A DNA stretch of 64,000 nucleotides, taken from NCBI RefSeq assembly GCF_020439865.1, contig NZ_JAGRPF010000138.1:1-64000 (forward strand), in the 5' to 3' direction. Position numbers and translations under genes: made by a program. The notes beneath the pieces were generated by a model. The model was not told the origin of the DNA and made no database searches. It worked only from the letters and a program-made list of their open reading frames with translations. The DNA comes from Prosthecobacter sp. GTDB taxonomy: Bacteria; Verrucomicrobiota; Verrucomicrobiia; Verrucomicrobiales; Verrucomicrobiaceae. Position 1 is the stretch's first letter, and every line of letters begins with the position of its first letter. Shown one piece after another: positions 42,847 through 51,172 of this stretch.

Positions 42847-44169
42847 TCATGGGAACAGGCCGCGCATCTGCTTCGCCTCATGCACACGCTGGATGCCGAG
42901 GCTCAGCGCGGCGAAGCGCATGCCGACGTTGCGTCTGCGGCTGAAGTTCAGGGCCTCCACAAAGGCTTTTTCGAGGATGCGGTAGAGCTTGCTCATCACC
43001 TCGCCCTCGTCCCAGAAGAAGCTTTGCAGATCCTGCACCCATTCGAAGTAGGAGACGATGACGCCGCCGGCGTTGCAAAGAATGTCGGGGATCAGGAAGA
43101 TCTCGGAACGCTGGGAAATGATGGCGTCCGCTTCCGGAGTGGTCGGACCGTTGGCGGCTTCAGCCAGGATGCGGCACTGAATCTTCGCGGCGTTCTCACC
43201 CGTGATCTGACGCTCCAGAGCGGCAGGCACTAGGATGTCGCAAGGCGTGATCAGCAATTGCTCGTTGGTGATGGGTTCCGCACCGTCGAAGCCCACGATG
43301 CTGCGTGTTTGAGCGACGTGCTCGTCGAGCTTCGCCAGGTCGATCCCGTTCGCATTGTGCAAACCACCATACGCGTCGCTCACGGCGATCACCTTGAGCC
43401 CCATGCGCGACAACGAAGCCGCCGCGACCGAGCCGACATTGCCGTAACCCTGCACCACGGCGGTCGCACCCTGTGCGGCGATGCCCACCGTGTCCATCGC
43501 ACGCGAAATCAGGTAGGCCACACCGCGGCCGGTCGATTCACGACGTCCGAGCGATCCGCCGAGGCTCACTGGCTTGCCCGTCACGACTGCTGGAACACAG
43601 TGGCCTGTTTGAAGCGAATACGTGTCCATCATCCAAGCCATCGTCTGCTCATTCGTGCCCATGTCCGGCGCAGGAATGTCGATCTGCGGACCGATGAACG
43701 GAATCAGTTCCTGCGTGTAACGCCGCGTCACGCGCTCCAGTTCATTGAGCGAAAGTGCGCGCGGATCGCAGGTCACGCCGCCTTTGGCACCGCCATACGG
43801 CAGCCCTGTGAGCGCGCACTTCCAGCTCATCCACATCGCCAGTGCGGCCACCTCACCCAGCGTCACGTCCGGATGAAACCGGGTGCCGCCCTTCGTCGGC
43901 CCAAGCGTGAGATGATGCTGGACCCGATAGCCCATGAAAACCTTCGTGCAGTTGTCATCCATTCGCACCGGCATCGCCACGCTCACAGCGCGTTTGGGCA
44001 TTTTAAGACGGTCTCGGGAACATTCCGGGATCTCCAAAAAATCGGCCACCAAATCAAACTGCTGGCAGGCCATGCGAAAAATCGGAGAGTCATACACCTG
44101 GGGGATCATGTTGCTCATGGTGCCGGAGAATACGCACGCCGGAGATTCTGCGAGCACGGAATCTGTCAT
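42847..44169 (-). CDS. gdhA: Glutamate (Glu/Leu/Phe/Val) dehydrogenase
   Basis: 440-residue NAD(P)-dependent oxidoreductase converting glutamate to 2-oxoglutarate and ammonia or the reverse. Motifs: GYRVQHHLTLGPTKGGTRFHPDV, GLPYGGAKGGVTCDP (catalytic Lys in KGG), DIPAPDMGTNEQTMAWMMDTYS, TGRGVAYL, VVQGYGNVGSVAAASL (Rossmann) and LAEAANGPTTPEAD. The GAKGG and PAPDMGTN pattern is the hexameric 'GdhA/RocG' class. Internal ATGs at 44118 and 44109 are alternative starts because the first 17-20 residues are not conserved-looking. Convergent with dinG, with immediately adjacent stops. Confidence 0.9.
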   Translation of the reverse strand: MTDSVLAESPACVFSGTMSNMIPQVYDSPIFRMACQQFDLVADFLEIPECSRDRLKMPKRAVSVAMPVRMDDNCTKVFMGYRVQHHLTLGPTKGGTRFHPDVTLGEVAALAMWMSWKCALTGLPYGGAKGGVTCDPRALSLNELERVTRRYTQELIPFIGPQIDIPAPDMGTNEQTMAWMMDTYSLQTGHCVPAVVTGKPVSLGGSLGRRESTGRGVAYLISRAMDTVGIAAQGATAVVQGYGNVGSVAAASLSRMGLKVIAVSDAYGGLHNANGIDLAKLDEHVAQTRSIVGFDGAEPITNEQLLITPCDILVPAALERQITGENAAKIQCRILAEAANGPTTPEADAIISQRSEIFLIPDILCNAGGVIVSYFEWVQDLQSFFWDEGEVMSKLYRILEKAFVEALNFSRRRNVGMRFAALSLGIQRVHEAKQMRGLFP

Positions 44170-44204
44170 TGTCAGTCGGGCAGTCTCTCATGTAGAAGAT
44201 CGCC

Positions 44205-45143
44205 ATGCCCGCAGTCAAAGCGCCCGCCAACCTCCGCCGATTGTTCGATGAAATCGGCACCGTCGATTATGTCGGCATTGAGGAACGCGTGGCCAAATAC
44301 ACCACTCGCAGCATCAAAAAGAAGTCGAAGGTCTTCGGGCTGCGTCTTGCCGTTTCGATGGTCGATTTAACGACGCTCGAAGGCAAGGACACACCCGGCA
44401 AGGTCGCCTCGCTCTGTCAGAAAGCGCTTTGCCCGCACGATCAGGGCGACATTCCGCAAACCGCCGCGGTGTGCGTTTATCCCGCGATGGTGAAGCATGC
44501 GAAGAAGCATGTCGGCGGCACCCAAGTGAAAATTGCCTCCGTGGCGACCGCGTTTCCAAGCGGACAGGCTCCACTGAAAACGCGCCTCGCCGAAGTTCAT
44601 GCTGCCGTGAACGATGGTGCCGACGAAATCGACATGGTGATCAATCGTGGCGCCTTTCTCAGCGGTGAATTCGGCCTCATGCAGGACGAAATCGCCGCCG
44701 TGGTCGAAGCCTGCGGCGAGGCGACGCTCAAGGTCATTCTCGAAGTCAGCGAACTCGAAACCTACGACAACATCCGCGCCGCGAGCTTTCTGGCGATGCG
44801 TGTGATCCGCCCGAACGACTTCATCAAGACCAGCACCGGCAAAACGTCGTCGAACGCCACGCTCGGCAACAACCAGGTCATGCTGGAAGCCATTCGCGAT
44901 CATTTCCTCGCCACCGGCGTTCCCATCGCCATGAAACCAGCTGGTGGCATCCGCACAGCGAAGCAGGCGCTGCAATTTCTCATCGCCGTCAAAGAAACAC
45001 TCGGCGACGAATGGCTGAACAACCGCCGCTACCGATTCGGCGCCTCCGCCCTGCTCAACGACCTCGTCCGCCAGCTCGAAAAAGAACGCACCGGCGCCTA
45101 CCAGGCCCCGTGGAACTTCAGCGAGGCGACCGAAGGCTATTAA
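44205..45143 (+). CDS. deoC: Deoxyribose-phosphate aldolase
   Basis: 312 residues, longer than the E. coli enzyme (about 259) through an N-terminal extension. Class I aldolase cleaving 2-deoxyribose 5-phosphate to glyceraldehyde 3-phosphate and acetaldehyde. Motifs: LCQKALCP, AAVCVYPAMV, VASVATAFPSGQ, DEIDMVINRGAF (Asp proton relay), LKVILEVSEL, DFIKTSTGKTS (Schiff-base Lys) and IAMKPAGGIRTAKQAL. Next gene, an aldehyde dehydrogenase, starts 11 bases downstream and could oxidise the acetaldehyde. Confidence 0.95.
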   Translation: MPAVKAPANLRRLFDEIGTVDYVGIEERVAKYTTRSIKKKSKVFGLRLAVSMVDLTTLEGKDTPGKVASLCQKALCPHDQGDIPQTAAVCVYPAMVKHAKKHVGGTQVKIASVATAFPSGQAPLKTRLAEVHAAVNDGADEIDMVINRGAFLSGEFGLMQDEIAAVVEACGEATLKVILEVSELETYDNIRAASFLAMRVIRPNDFIKTSTGKTSSNATLGNNQVMLEAIRDHFLATGVPIAMKPAGGIRTAKQALQFLIAVKETLGDEWLNNRRYRFGASALLNDLVRQLEKERTGAYQAPWNFSEATEGY

Positions 45144-45154
45144 TTCACCCGGGT

Positions 45155-46651
45155 ATGCCGAAGACATCTTCCAAATCCAAACCGAAGACCAATCCCGCCC
45201 GCGAATTCGTGTTTGGCGATCTGTGGGAGTTTGATCCTGCGCCGGAGACAGCGGATCCGAAGGTGAAGAAGAAATATAATCTCTTCATCGGTGGCGCATT
45301 CGTGGCTCCGCACTCCGGGAAGTATTTTGCGACGATCAATCCGGCCACGGAGGCAAAAATCGCGGACATTGCGCTCGCGGATGCGTCAGATGTCGATGCG
45401 GCCTGCAAGGCGGCGCAGAAGGCGTTCACGACAGTTTGGAGCAAGATGCCTGGGAAGGAGCGCGGGAAGTATCTGTATCGCATCGCACGGTTGCTGCAGG
45501 ATCATGCGCGGGAGTTCGCGGTGGCCGAGACGATGGATGGTGGGAAGCCGATCAAGGAATCGCGTGACTTCGACGTGCCGATGGCGGCGGCGCATTTCTT
45601 TTATCACGCCGGTTGGGCGGACAAACTCGAGTTCCTCGCACCGGGACGCCAGCTCGCACCTCACGGCGTCGTGGGGCAGGTCATTCCGTGGAATTTTCCG
45701 CTGCTCATGCTCGCGTGGAAGATCGCGCCGGCCCTCGCGGCGGGAAATTGCGTCGTGTTGAAGCCTGCGGAGACCACCAGCATCACCGCGCTGAAGTTTG
45801 GCGAGATTTGCCAGGAGGCCGGATTGCCGAATGGCGTCGTGAACATCGTCAGTGGAGCGGGCGAGACCGGCGCAGCAGTGATCAATCATCCGCTCACCTC
45901 GAAGGTGGCCTTCACCGGCAGCACGGAGGTCGGGAAGATCATCATGCGCTCGCTGGCAGGCACGGAGAAGAAGATGACGATGGAACTCGGTGGCAAGGCC
46001 GCGAACATCATCTTCGACGATGCGCCGCTTGATCAAGCCGTGGAGGGCATCGTGAACGGCATCTTCTTCAATCAAGGCCACGTCTGCTGCGCAGGCTCGC
46101 GTCTGCTCGTGCAGGAAAGCATCGCCGATGAAGTGCTGGCGAAACTGAAACGCCGCATCGCCACGCTGCGCGTCGGCGATCCGCTCGACAAAAACACCGA
46201 CCTCGGTGCCATCAACAGCGCCGAGCAGCTCGCCAAAATCACCGACCTCGTCAAAAGCGGTGTCGAGGAAGGCGCGGAAAAGCACGACAACGGCTGCAAA
46301 CTGCCCGCGAAGGGCTTCTTCTTCCGTCCGACGATCTTCGCGAACGTCAGCATGAGCCACCGCATCGCCCGCGAGGAGATTTTCGGCCCCGTGCTGAGCA
46401 TCCTGACCTTCCGCACGCTGGAGGAAGCCGTCGAGAAAGCCAACAACACCGCCTACGGTCTCAGCGCCGGCGTCTGGACCGACAAAGGCAGCCGCATCCT
46501 CAAAATGAGCACGCTCCTCAAAGCCGGCGTCGTCTGGGCGAACACGTATAACAAATTTGATCCCACCAGCCCGTTCGGAGGCTACAAAGAGAGCGGGTTT
46601 GGCCGCGAAGGCGGGAAGCAGGGGCTGCTGGATTACTTGAAGGCGCTTTGA
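45155..46651 (+). CDS. Aldehyde dehydrogenase (catalytic half of an ALDH16-type pair)
   Basis: 498 residues from ATG 45155; the frame is open further upstream but overlaps deoC. Full-length ALDH: GQVIPWNFPLLMLAWKIAPALAAGN, TGSTEVGKIIMRSLAG, TMELGGKAANIIFDDA (Glu general base), NQGHVCCAGSRLLVQ (catalytic Cys), EEIFGPVLSILTF and SPFGGYKESGFGREGGKQGLLDYL. It forms an operon with deoC and, beyond an A/T-rich intervening gene, a half-length ALDH. In bacteria, ALDH16 joins a catalytic and a truncated ALDH domain in one chain; here the halves are separate genes. Confidence 0.92.
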   Translation: MPKTSSKSKPKTNPAREFVFGDLWEFDPAPETADPKVKKKYNLFIGGAFVAPHSGKYFATINPATEAKIADIALADASDVDAACKAAQKAFTTVWSKMPGKERGKYLYRIARLLQDHAREFAVAETMDGGKPIKESRDFDVPMAAAHFFYHAGWADKLEFLAPGRQLAPHGVVGQVIPWNFPLLMLAWKIAPALAAGNCVVLKPAETTSITALKFGEICQEAGLPNGVVNIVSGAGETGAAVINHPLTSKVAFTGSTEVGKIIMRSLAGTEKKMTMELGGKAANIIFDDAPLDQAVEGIVNGIFFNQGHVCCAGSRLLVQESIADEVLAKLKRRIATLRVGDPLDKNTDLGAINSAEQLAKITDLVKSGVEEGAEKHDNGCKLPAKGFFFRPTIFANVSMSHRIAREEIFGPVLSILTFRTLEEAVEKANNTAYGLSAGVWTDKGSRILKMSTLLKAGVVWANTYNKFDPTSPFGGYKESGFGREGGKQGLLDYLKAL

Positions 46652-46685
46652 GCGCGGCCTGATTTAACAATACAGGAGCTCTAAA

Positions 46686-47312
46686 ATGAAACCCAGAAGA
46701 TCTATCGCAAGATGTCACGCGGTTTACTCTGTGAAGTTGCGTTGCGGTGGTTATGCTTTGCTTCAGACACTTGATGACACATGCCGCATTGCTGTGTTTG
46801 ACGAATTTCGTGACAACAATGATTGGAAAGGATTCAACCTGTCGGCGGAGCGTGTTTTGTTTTGCTGCTATGTGACCAAAAACTTTTTCCGTTGCAGCCA
46901 AATTGAAAAAATAAAGTCTGTTACAGCTTGTGACGAAATCGTATTCCCCAATGAGTCTATTTCGCTGAATGTGCCTGTGAAAGTCACGCTTTGGCAGGGC
47001 ACGAAGCAGCAGCGGGATGTCTTGATTATTGGCGAGAGCATATCCTTGTGCAAAACCACTTGGATCGATGGAAGGCCCAAGCTGTCATACAGAAAGCTTC
47101 ACTCCCGAGATTACGAGAAAGTTAAACATCTCGAACTGGCAGGATTGCGCGGTTATCCGGAATTGAACGAGAGATTGTTTTTATGCCGCAAGTCTGGGCG
47201 AAATGTTGACCCACAAAAAGAGATAGCCTTCCAAAGACCTTTGCCACCCGAGTTTGAGACCTATGTCGATATCATAGGTGCGCTCGTGTCGCCATCACAC
47301 TTCGGTTACTGA
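46686..47312 (+). CDS. Orphan A/T-rich gene, possibly Imm26-like
   Basis: 208 residues, no signal peptide or membrane segment. The start region VYSVKLRCGGYALLQTLDDTCRIAVFD followed by LLFCCYV-like strands and DVLIIGESISLCKTTW recalls Imm26/SUKH-neighbourhood immunity proteins that open with a 'G.y..gqvl....i.vfd' sheet, but the likeness is weak. Codon use and base composition are clearly more A/T-rich than deoC and the dehydrogenases around it. It sits between the two aldehyde dehydrogenase halves and so looks inserted into that operon. Function unknown. Confidence 0.65.
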   Translation: MKPRRSIARCHAVYSVKLRCGGYALLQTLDDTCRIAVFDEFRDNNDWKGFNLSAERVLFCCYVTKNFFRCSQIEKIKSVTACDEIVFPNESISLNVPVKVTLWQGTKQQRDVLIIGESISLCKTTWIDGRPKLSYRKLHSRDYEKVKHLELAGLRGYPELNERLFLCRKSGRNVDPQKEIAFQRPLPPEFETYVDIIGALVSPSHFGY

Positions 47313-47379
47313 GTTTTTCGTCATTCGCCATTCTGGTTTCGTCATTTGCCCGCTCCGCCACATCCAACGCTTCCAATTC

Positions 47380-48246
47380 ATGACCCGCCTTCACATCACC
47401 AAAACCCCCAAATGCTATGTCGGCGGAGCGTTCATTCGCAGCGAAAGCGGACGCGTGACCGAGTTGCATGACGCCTCGGGTGCGTTTTTCGCAAACATCC
47501 CGCAATGCACGCGCAAAGATCTGCGCAATGCCGTGGAGGCGGCGGCGAAGGCGGGGCCGGGGTGGGCGAAGAGGTCGGCGTTCAATCGCGGGCAGATCTT
47601 GTATCGGCTGGCGGAGATGATGGAGGCGCGGGGCGTCGAATTGGCGGACAGCATCACGTTGAGCGGCGTTTCGAAGTCGGAGGCCTCGCGCGAGGTCGCG
47701 GCGGCGATTGAGCGCGTGGTGCATTACGCGGGGTGGACGGACAAATACGAGCAGGTGCTCGGCAGCGTGAATCCGGTGGCTTCGGCCCACTTCAATTTCA
47801 CCGTCACCGAGCCGATGGGCATCGTCGGCATCCTCGCGCCGGATGACGCGCCCGTTTTGGGCCTGCTGTCGCTGATTCTGCCCGCGATCACGAGCGGGAA
47901 CAGCGTCGTGGCGCTCGCCAGCATCACGCAGCCGTATCCGAGCATCCTCTTGGGCGAAATGCTCGCCACAAGCGACCTGCCCGGCGGCGTGGTGAACCTG
48001 CTCACCGGCGTGCGAAGCGAGTTGATCCCCACTTTTGCCACGCACGAGCATCTGCGTGCGATCAGTGGTGTGGCGAATGCGGAGGAGCGCAAGGCGCTGC
48101 GCCTCGGCGCGGCGGAGAGCGTAAAGCGTGTGTGTTTGCTGAAGGCCGAGGAACCCATCGACTGGTTAGCGGACAAATTGCAGGGCGCGGAGGAGATTCG
48201 GGCGCTGATCGAATTCAAGACGACGTGGCATCCGATCGGCGCTTGA
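47380..48246 (+). CDS. Half-length aldehyde dehydrogenase-like protein without catalytic domain
   Basis: 288 residues from ATG 47380. It matches the ALDH NAD-binding half (YVGGAFIRSESGR, WAKRSAFNRGQILYRLAEMMEARG, FTVTEPMGIVGILAPDDAPVLGLLSLILPAITSGNSV, LPGGVVNLLTG) but lacks the ELGG and catalytic Cys blocks, ending soon after EHLRAISGV and LKAEEPIDW. In ALDH16 enzymes such a non-catalytic domain is fused C-terminally to a full ALDH and shapes the dimer. The ending is natural (no trace of the missing half follows), so this is probably a functional pseudo-subunit and not a recent truncation. Confidence 0.8.
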   Translation: MTRLHITKTPKCYVGGAFIRSESGRVTELHDASGAFFANIPQCTRKDLRNAVEAAAKAGPGWAKRSAFNRGQILYRLAEMMEARGVELADSITLSGVSKSEASREVAAAIERVVHYAGWTDKYEQVLGSVNPVASAHFNFTVTEPMGIVGILAPDDAPVLGLLSLILPAITSGNSVVALASITQPYPSILLGEMLATSDLPGGVVNLLTGVRSELIPTFATHEHLRAISGVANAEERKALRLGAAESVKRVCLLKAEEPIDWLADKLQGAEEIRALIEFKTTWHPIGA

Positions 48247-48286
48247 GGTTGCTCTCAGTCGCAGGCGCGTCACTGTGGCGACCTCT

Positions 48287-49762
48287 ATGTCCGCCTACCA
48301 GTCTCTCTGCCAAGTCACCTCTGAAATCGCCCTCATCACGTCCACTGAATCGGTGCTGGGGTGGGATCAGGAAACTTACATGCCGGAGAAGGCGCTGGAG
48401 CATCGCGCGAGGCAGCTTTCGTATCTGACAGGCAAGGCGCACGCGTTGCTGACCTCGAAGCGGACGCTGAAGCTGCTGGATCGCGCGGAGACGGAGATGC
48501 CGGAGAATCCGACGCAGGCGGCGAACGTGCGCGGTTTGCGACGCGACATCGACAAAGCGACAAAGCTCCCGCAGAAACTGGTCGAGGAGGAAAGTGAGGT
48601 GACCGCGAGAGGGAAGGCGGCGTGGGCTGAGGCGCGGTCGAAGTCGGACTTCGCGATGTTTGCCCCGCATCTGGAGAAGATCCTTGGCATCGCCCGGAAG
48701 AAGGCGGATTTGTTTGGCTACGAAGATGAGCCGTATGACGCGCTGCTGGACCTGTATGAGCGCGGCGCGAAGACGCGTGAGGTGGCGGCGCTGTTTGCCA
48801 AACTGCGGCCGCAACTGGCCGAAATCGCACGCGCTGCGGTGGCGAGGTCGAAGAAGGTGAAGCCTGGCGTGCTCAAGGGGCGCTATCCGATCGAGAAGCA
48901 GCAGATTTTGAACCGCGAGATCGCGGAGAGCCTGGGGTTTGATTTCGGAGCGGGCCGCATCGACACGACGGCGCATCCGTTTTGCACGACGCTCGGCCCC
49001 GGCGACGTGCGACTGACGACGCGCTATGACGAGAAGGATTTTCTGTCGTCGCTCTTTGGCGTGATGCACGAGGCAGGCCACGGTTTGTATGAGCAGGGCC
49101 TGCCGGGGCTGGATTACGGCATGCCGAGCGGCAGTGCGGCGTCGCTGGGCATCCACGAGTCGCAGAGCCGTCTGTGGGAGAATCATGTGGGCCGCAGCCG
49201 CACTTTCTGGGCGAAATGGCTGCCGCGTGCGAAGGAGCTGTTTCCGCATTTGAAAAAGGTGAAGTTGGACGCCTTCATGAAGGAGATGCTGCGAAGCGAG
49301 TTCAGCTTCATCCGAGTCGAGGCGGACGAGGCGACCTACGATCTGCACATTCTGCTGCGCTTTGGCATCGAGCGTCGTCTCGTGAAGGGCGAACTGGCTG
49401 TCAAAGATGTGCCGAAGGTGTGGAACGAAGAGTATCGGGAACTGTTCGGCATGACGCCGCCGGATGACCGCCGCGGCTGCTTGCAGGACATTCACTGGAG
49501 CATGGGCGGACTCGGTTACTTCGCGACTTACACGCTCGGCAATCTCAATGCGGCGCAGCTTTTCCATGCAGCGAAGAAGCAGAAGAAAATCGCGAACGCG
49601 CTGGAGAAGTGCGACTACGCGCCGCTGCTGAAGTGGCTGCGCGACAATGTGCACTCACAGGGTGGTGCGCTGCTGCCGCAGGAGATCATCGAGAACGCGA
49701 CCGGCAAGCCGACCGATGCGAAATGGCACATCGCGCACCTGCGGGAGCGCTACGTGGGATGA
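48287..49762 (+). CDS. Carboxypeptidase Taq (M32 metallocarboxypeptidase)
   Basis: 491 residues from ATG 48287; a GTG four codons upstream is also possible. M32 motifs: SVLGWDQETYMPEKALEHRARQLSYL at the N-terminus, HPFCTTLGPGDVRLTTRYDEKDF (the HPF and DxRxT elements), VMHEAGHGLYEQGL (HExxH zinc site), GIHESQSRLWENHVGRS (third ligand Glu) and LRFGIERRLVKGEL. Removes C-terminal residues other than proline, probably for peptide turnover. It closely follows the dehydrogenase gene by 40 bases and ends 6 bases before the convergent lexA stop. Confidence 0.93.
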   Translation: MSAYQSLCQVTSEIALITSTESVLGWDQETYMPEKALEHRARQLSYLTGKAHALLTSKRTLKLLDRAETEMPENPTQAANVRGLRRDIDKATKLPQKLVEEESEVTARGKAAWAEARSKSDFAMFAPHLEKILGIARKKADLFGYEDEPYDALLDLYERGAKTREVAALFAKLRPQLAEIARAAVARSKKVKPGVLKGRYPIEKQQILNREIAESLGFDFGAGRIDTTAHPFCTTLGPGDVRLTTRYDEKDFLSSLFGVMHEAGHGLYEQGLPGLDYGMPSGSAASLGIHESQSRLWENHVGRSRTFWAKWLPRAKELFPHLKKVKLDAFMKEMLRSEFSFIRVEADEATYDLHILLRFGIERRLVKGELAVKDVPKVWNEEYRELFGMTPPDDRRGCLQDIHWSMGGLGYFATYTLGNLNAAQLFHAAKKQKKIANALEKCDYAPLLKWLRDNVHSQGGALLPQEIIENATGKPTDAKWHIAHLRERYVG

Positions 49763-49768
49763 ACGGGC

Positions 49769-50404
49769 TCAGTTCTGCCGCACGTGACGAATTAGGCCAA
49801 TCATGACGCCCTGAATGAGAAGTTCACGCGCTGGAATGAGGTCAGGAAACTCTGGATTCTCGGCTTTCAGGAAGGGCTGGGTGTCTTTGACGAGGTAGCG
49901 CTTGAGTGTCGTTTCACCGTCGATGAGTGCGGCAACAATGTCCCGCGGTCTTGGATCGCGGATTTCGAGGATGACGAGATCACCATCGCCGATGAGGGCG
50001 CCGATCATCGATTCGCCGCGGACTTGAAGGGCAAAGCTTTTCGCCGTGCGCGGGATGCCGAGGGTGTTCACATCGACGGAAATGCATTTGTCCGCATGCT
50101 GCACCATGTCCGCCGCGGCCATGCCGGCGGGGATTTGACCGAAAACGGGAATGTCGATTATTTCGGCACGGTCAAGATCCTCGGGAAAGACGACGGCGCG
50201 TGCTTTGTGAGGATGCCGCTGGATGACACCTTTCTTTTCGAGCGCCCGCAGGTGGCTCATGGCGGCGGTTTGACTGGAAAAACCGAAGTGACGCTGGATA
50301 TCCCGCGTGGAGGGCATGACGCCGTTCGTGCGCTGGTAGGTGCGCAGGTATTCGAGCAATTCCTGCTGGCGGGCCGTGAGGCGGGTGTCGGTGTCGAGAA
50401 ACAT
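49769..50404 (-). CDS. lexA: LexA SOS repressor
   Basis: 211 residues from ATG 50404; upstream in-frame codons cross the operator and are not used. N-terminal winged HTH: LTARQQELLEYLRTYQRTNGVMPSTRDIQRHFGFSSQTAAMSHLRALEKKGVI. Self-cleavage site Ala93-Gly94 (GQIPAGMAAADM), catalytic Ser132 (VRGESMIGALIGDGD) and Lys168 (GETTLKRYLV). RecA filaments trigger its autoproteolysis, opening SOS genes. A LexA-type operator lies 14 bases before the start, so it should be autoregulated. Confidence 0.95.
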   Translation of the reverse strand: MFLDTDTRLTARQQELLEYLRTYQRTNGVMPSTRDIQRHFGFSSQTAAMSHLRALEKKGVIQRHPHKARAVVFPEDLDRAEIIDIPVFGQIPAGMAAADMVQHADKCISVDVNTLGIPRTAKSFALQVRGESMIGALIGDGDLVILEIRDPRPRDIVAALIDGETTLKRYLVKDTQPFLKAENPEFPDLIPARELLIQGVMIGLIRHVRQN

Positions 50405-50417
50405 GAGGAATGTTGGC

Positions 50418-50442
50418 TGTTCGGGTGAACATTCCTGTTCAC
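50418..50442. promoter_or_regulatory. LexA operator, overlapping double box
   Basis: TGTTCGGGTGAACA (50418-50431) fits TGTTC-N4-GAACA, the LexA motif reported for Verrucomicrobia. A further TGTTC at 50436-50440 gives an outward pair GTGAACATTCCTGTTCAC sharing the middle half-site. It lies in the lexA/TPR divergent region and may control both. Confidence 0.8.
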
Positions 50443-50488
50443 AAGGCATGCGCAAGAAGTTTTCCTGCGCCGGATTCGGCGCATAGTC

Positions 50489-51169
50489 ATGAGCATGGCG
50501 ATTTCGAATCACTTCAAAAACTCCGCATTGCTGCTGATGTCGGCCGTGTTCTGCCACGGGCAGGAAGCAGCCCCCATCAACCCGGCCAAGATGGATAAGA
50601 CCGGCATGCTGCCACCATTCACCAAAGTGCTGGGCGAGCGCGCGGCCGCAGCATTTGGCAAGCAGGACTGGAAAGCGGCCCGCAAGGCCTATGAAGAGAT
50701 GTTGGAGCTCGATGATGGCAATGCCCTGATCTGGGCCAACCTAGGAGCAGTGGAGCAGCAAGCCGGCGACGCAAAACGGGCCATCGAATGCTTTGAGAAA
50801 TCGGTGCAGATCAATCCGCAACTAGCACAGACATGGACCGCGCTGGGACTTCTGATGCAAAACCAAGGGGACACCTATCGCGCCATCTCCTGCTTCACCC
50901 GGGCGATCCACGAGGACCCAGAAGACGCCCGAGCGCACAACTTTCTGGCAATCGCCGCCAAGGGACTGGGCTGGACGGACGCCGCAGAGGCAGAGCTGCA
51001 GCGTGCGATTGATCTGAAGCCGGACTACGGGATCGCGCACTTCAACATGGCTCTGATGCTGCTGGAACGCCGGCCTCCCGTCATCGAACTGGCGCGACGG
51101 CATTATGAAAAGGCTCTGACGCTCGGTGTGGCGAAGGACGACGTGGTGGAACGCCGCTTGAAGGAGTGA
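50489..51169 (+). CDS. Secreted TPR-repeat protein
   Basis: 226 residues; leader MAISNHFKNSALLLMSAVFCHG suggests export, with a second ATG two codons in. From about residue 50 there are four tetratricopeptide repeats (AAFGKQDWKAARKAYEEML, ALIWANLGAVEQQAGDAKRAIECFEKSVQI, AQTWTALGLLMQNQGDTYRAISCFTRAI, ARAHNFLAIAAKGLGWTDAAEAELQRAIDL) and a degenerate fifth. A scaffold role is likely. It starts 47 bases from the LexA operator on the divergent side and ends three bases before bioF, so bioF may be cotranscribed. Confidence 0.85.
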   Translation: MSMAISNHFKNSALLLMSAVFCHGQEAAPINPAKMDKTGMLPPFTKVLGERAAAAFGKQDWKAARKAYEEMLELDDGNALIWANLGAVEQQAGDAKRAIECFEKSVQINPQLAQTWTALGLLMQNQGDTYRAISCFTRAIHEDPEDARAHNFLAIAAKGLGWTDAAEAELQRAIDLKPDYGIAHFNMALMLLERRPPVIELARRHYEKALTLGVAKDDVVERRLKE

Positions 51170-51172
51170 CGC

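Noticed and set aside
50405..50557. Longer LexA starting at 50557
   Set aside because: The extension would cross the operator and the promoter and has no LexA similarity; the N-terminal helix-turn-helix begins right after the ATG at 50404.
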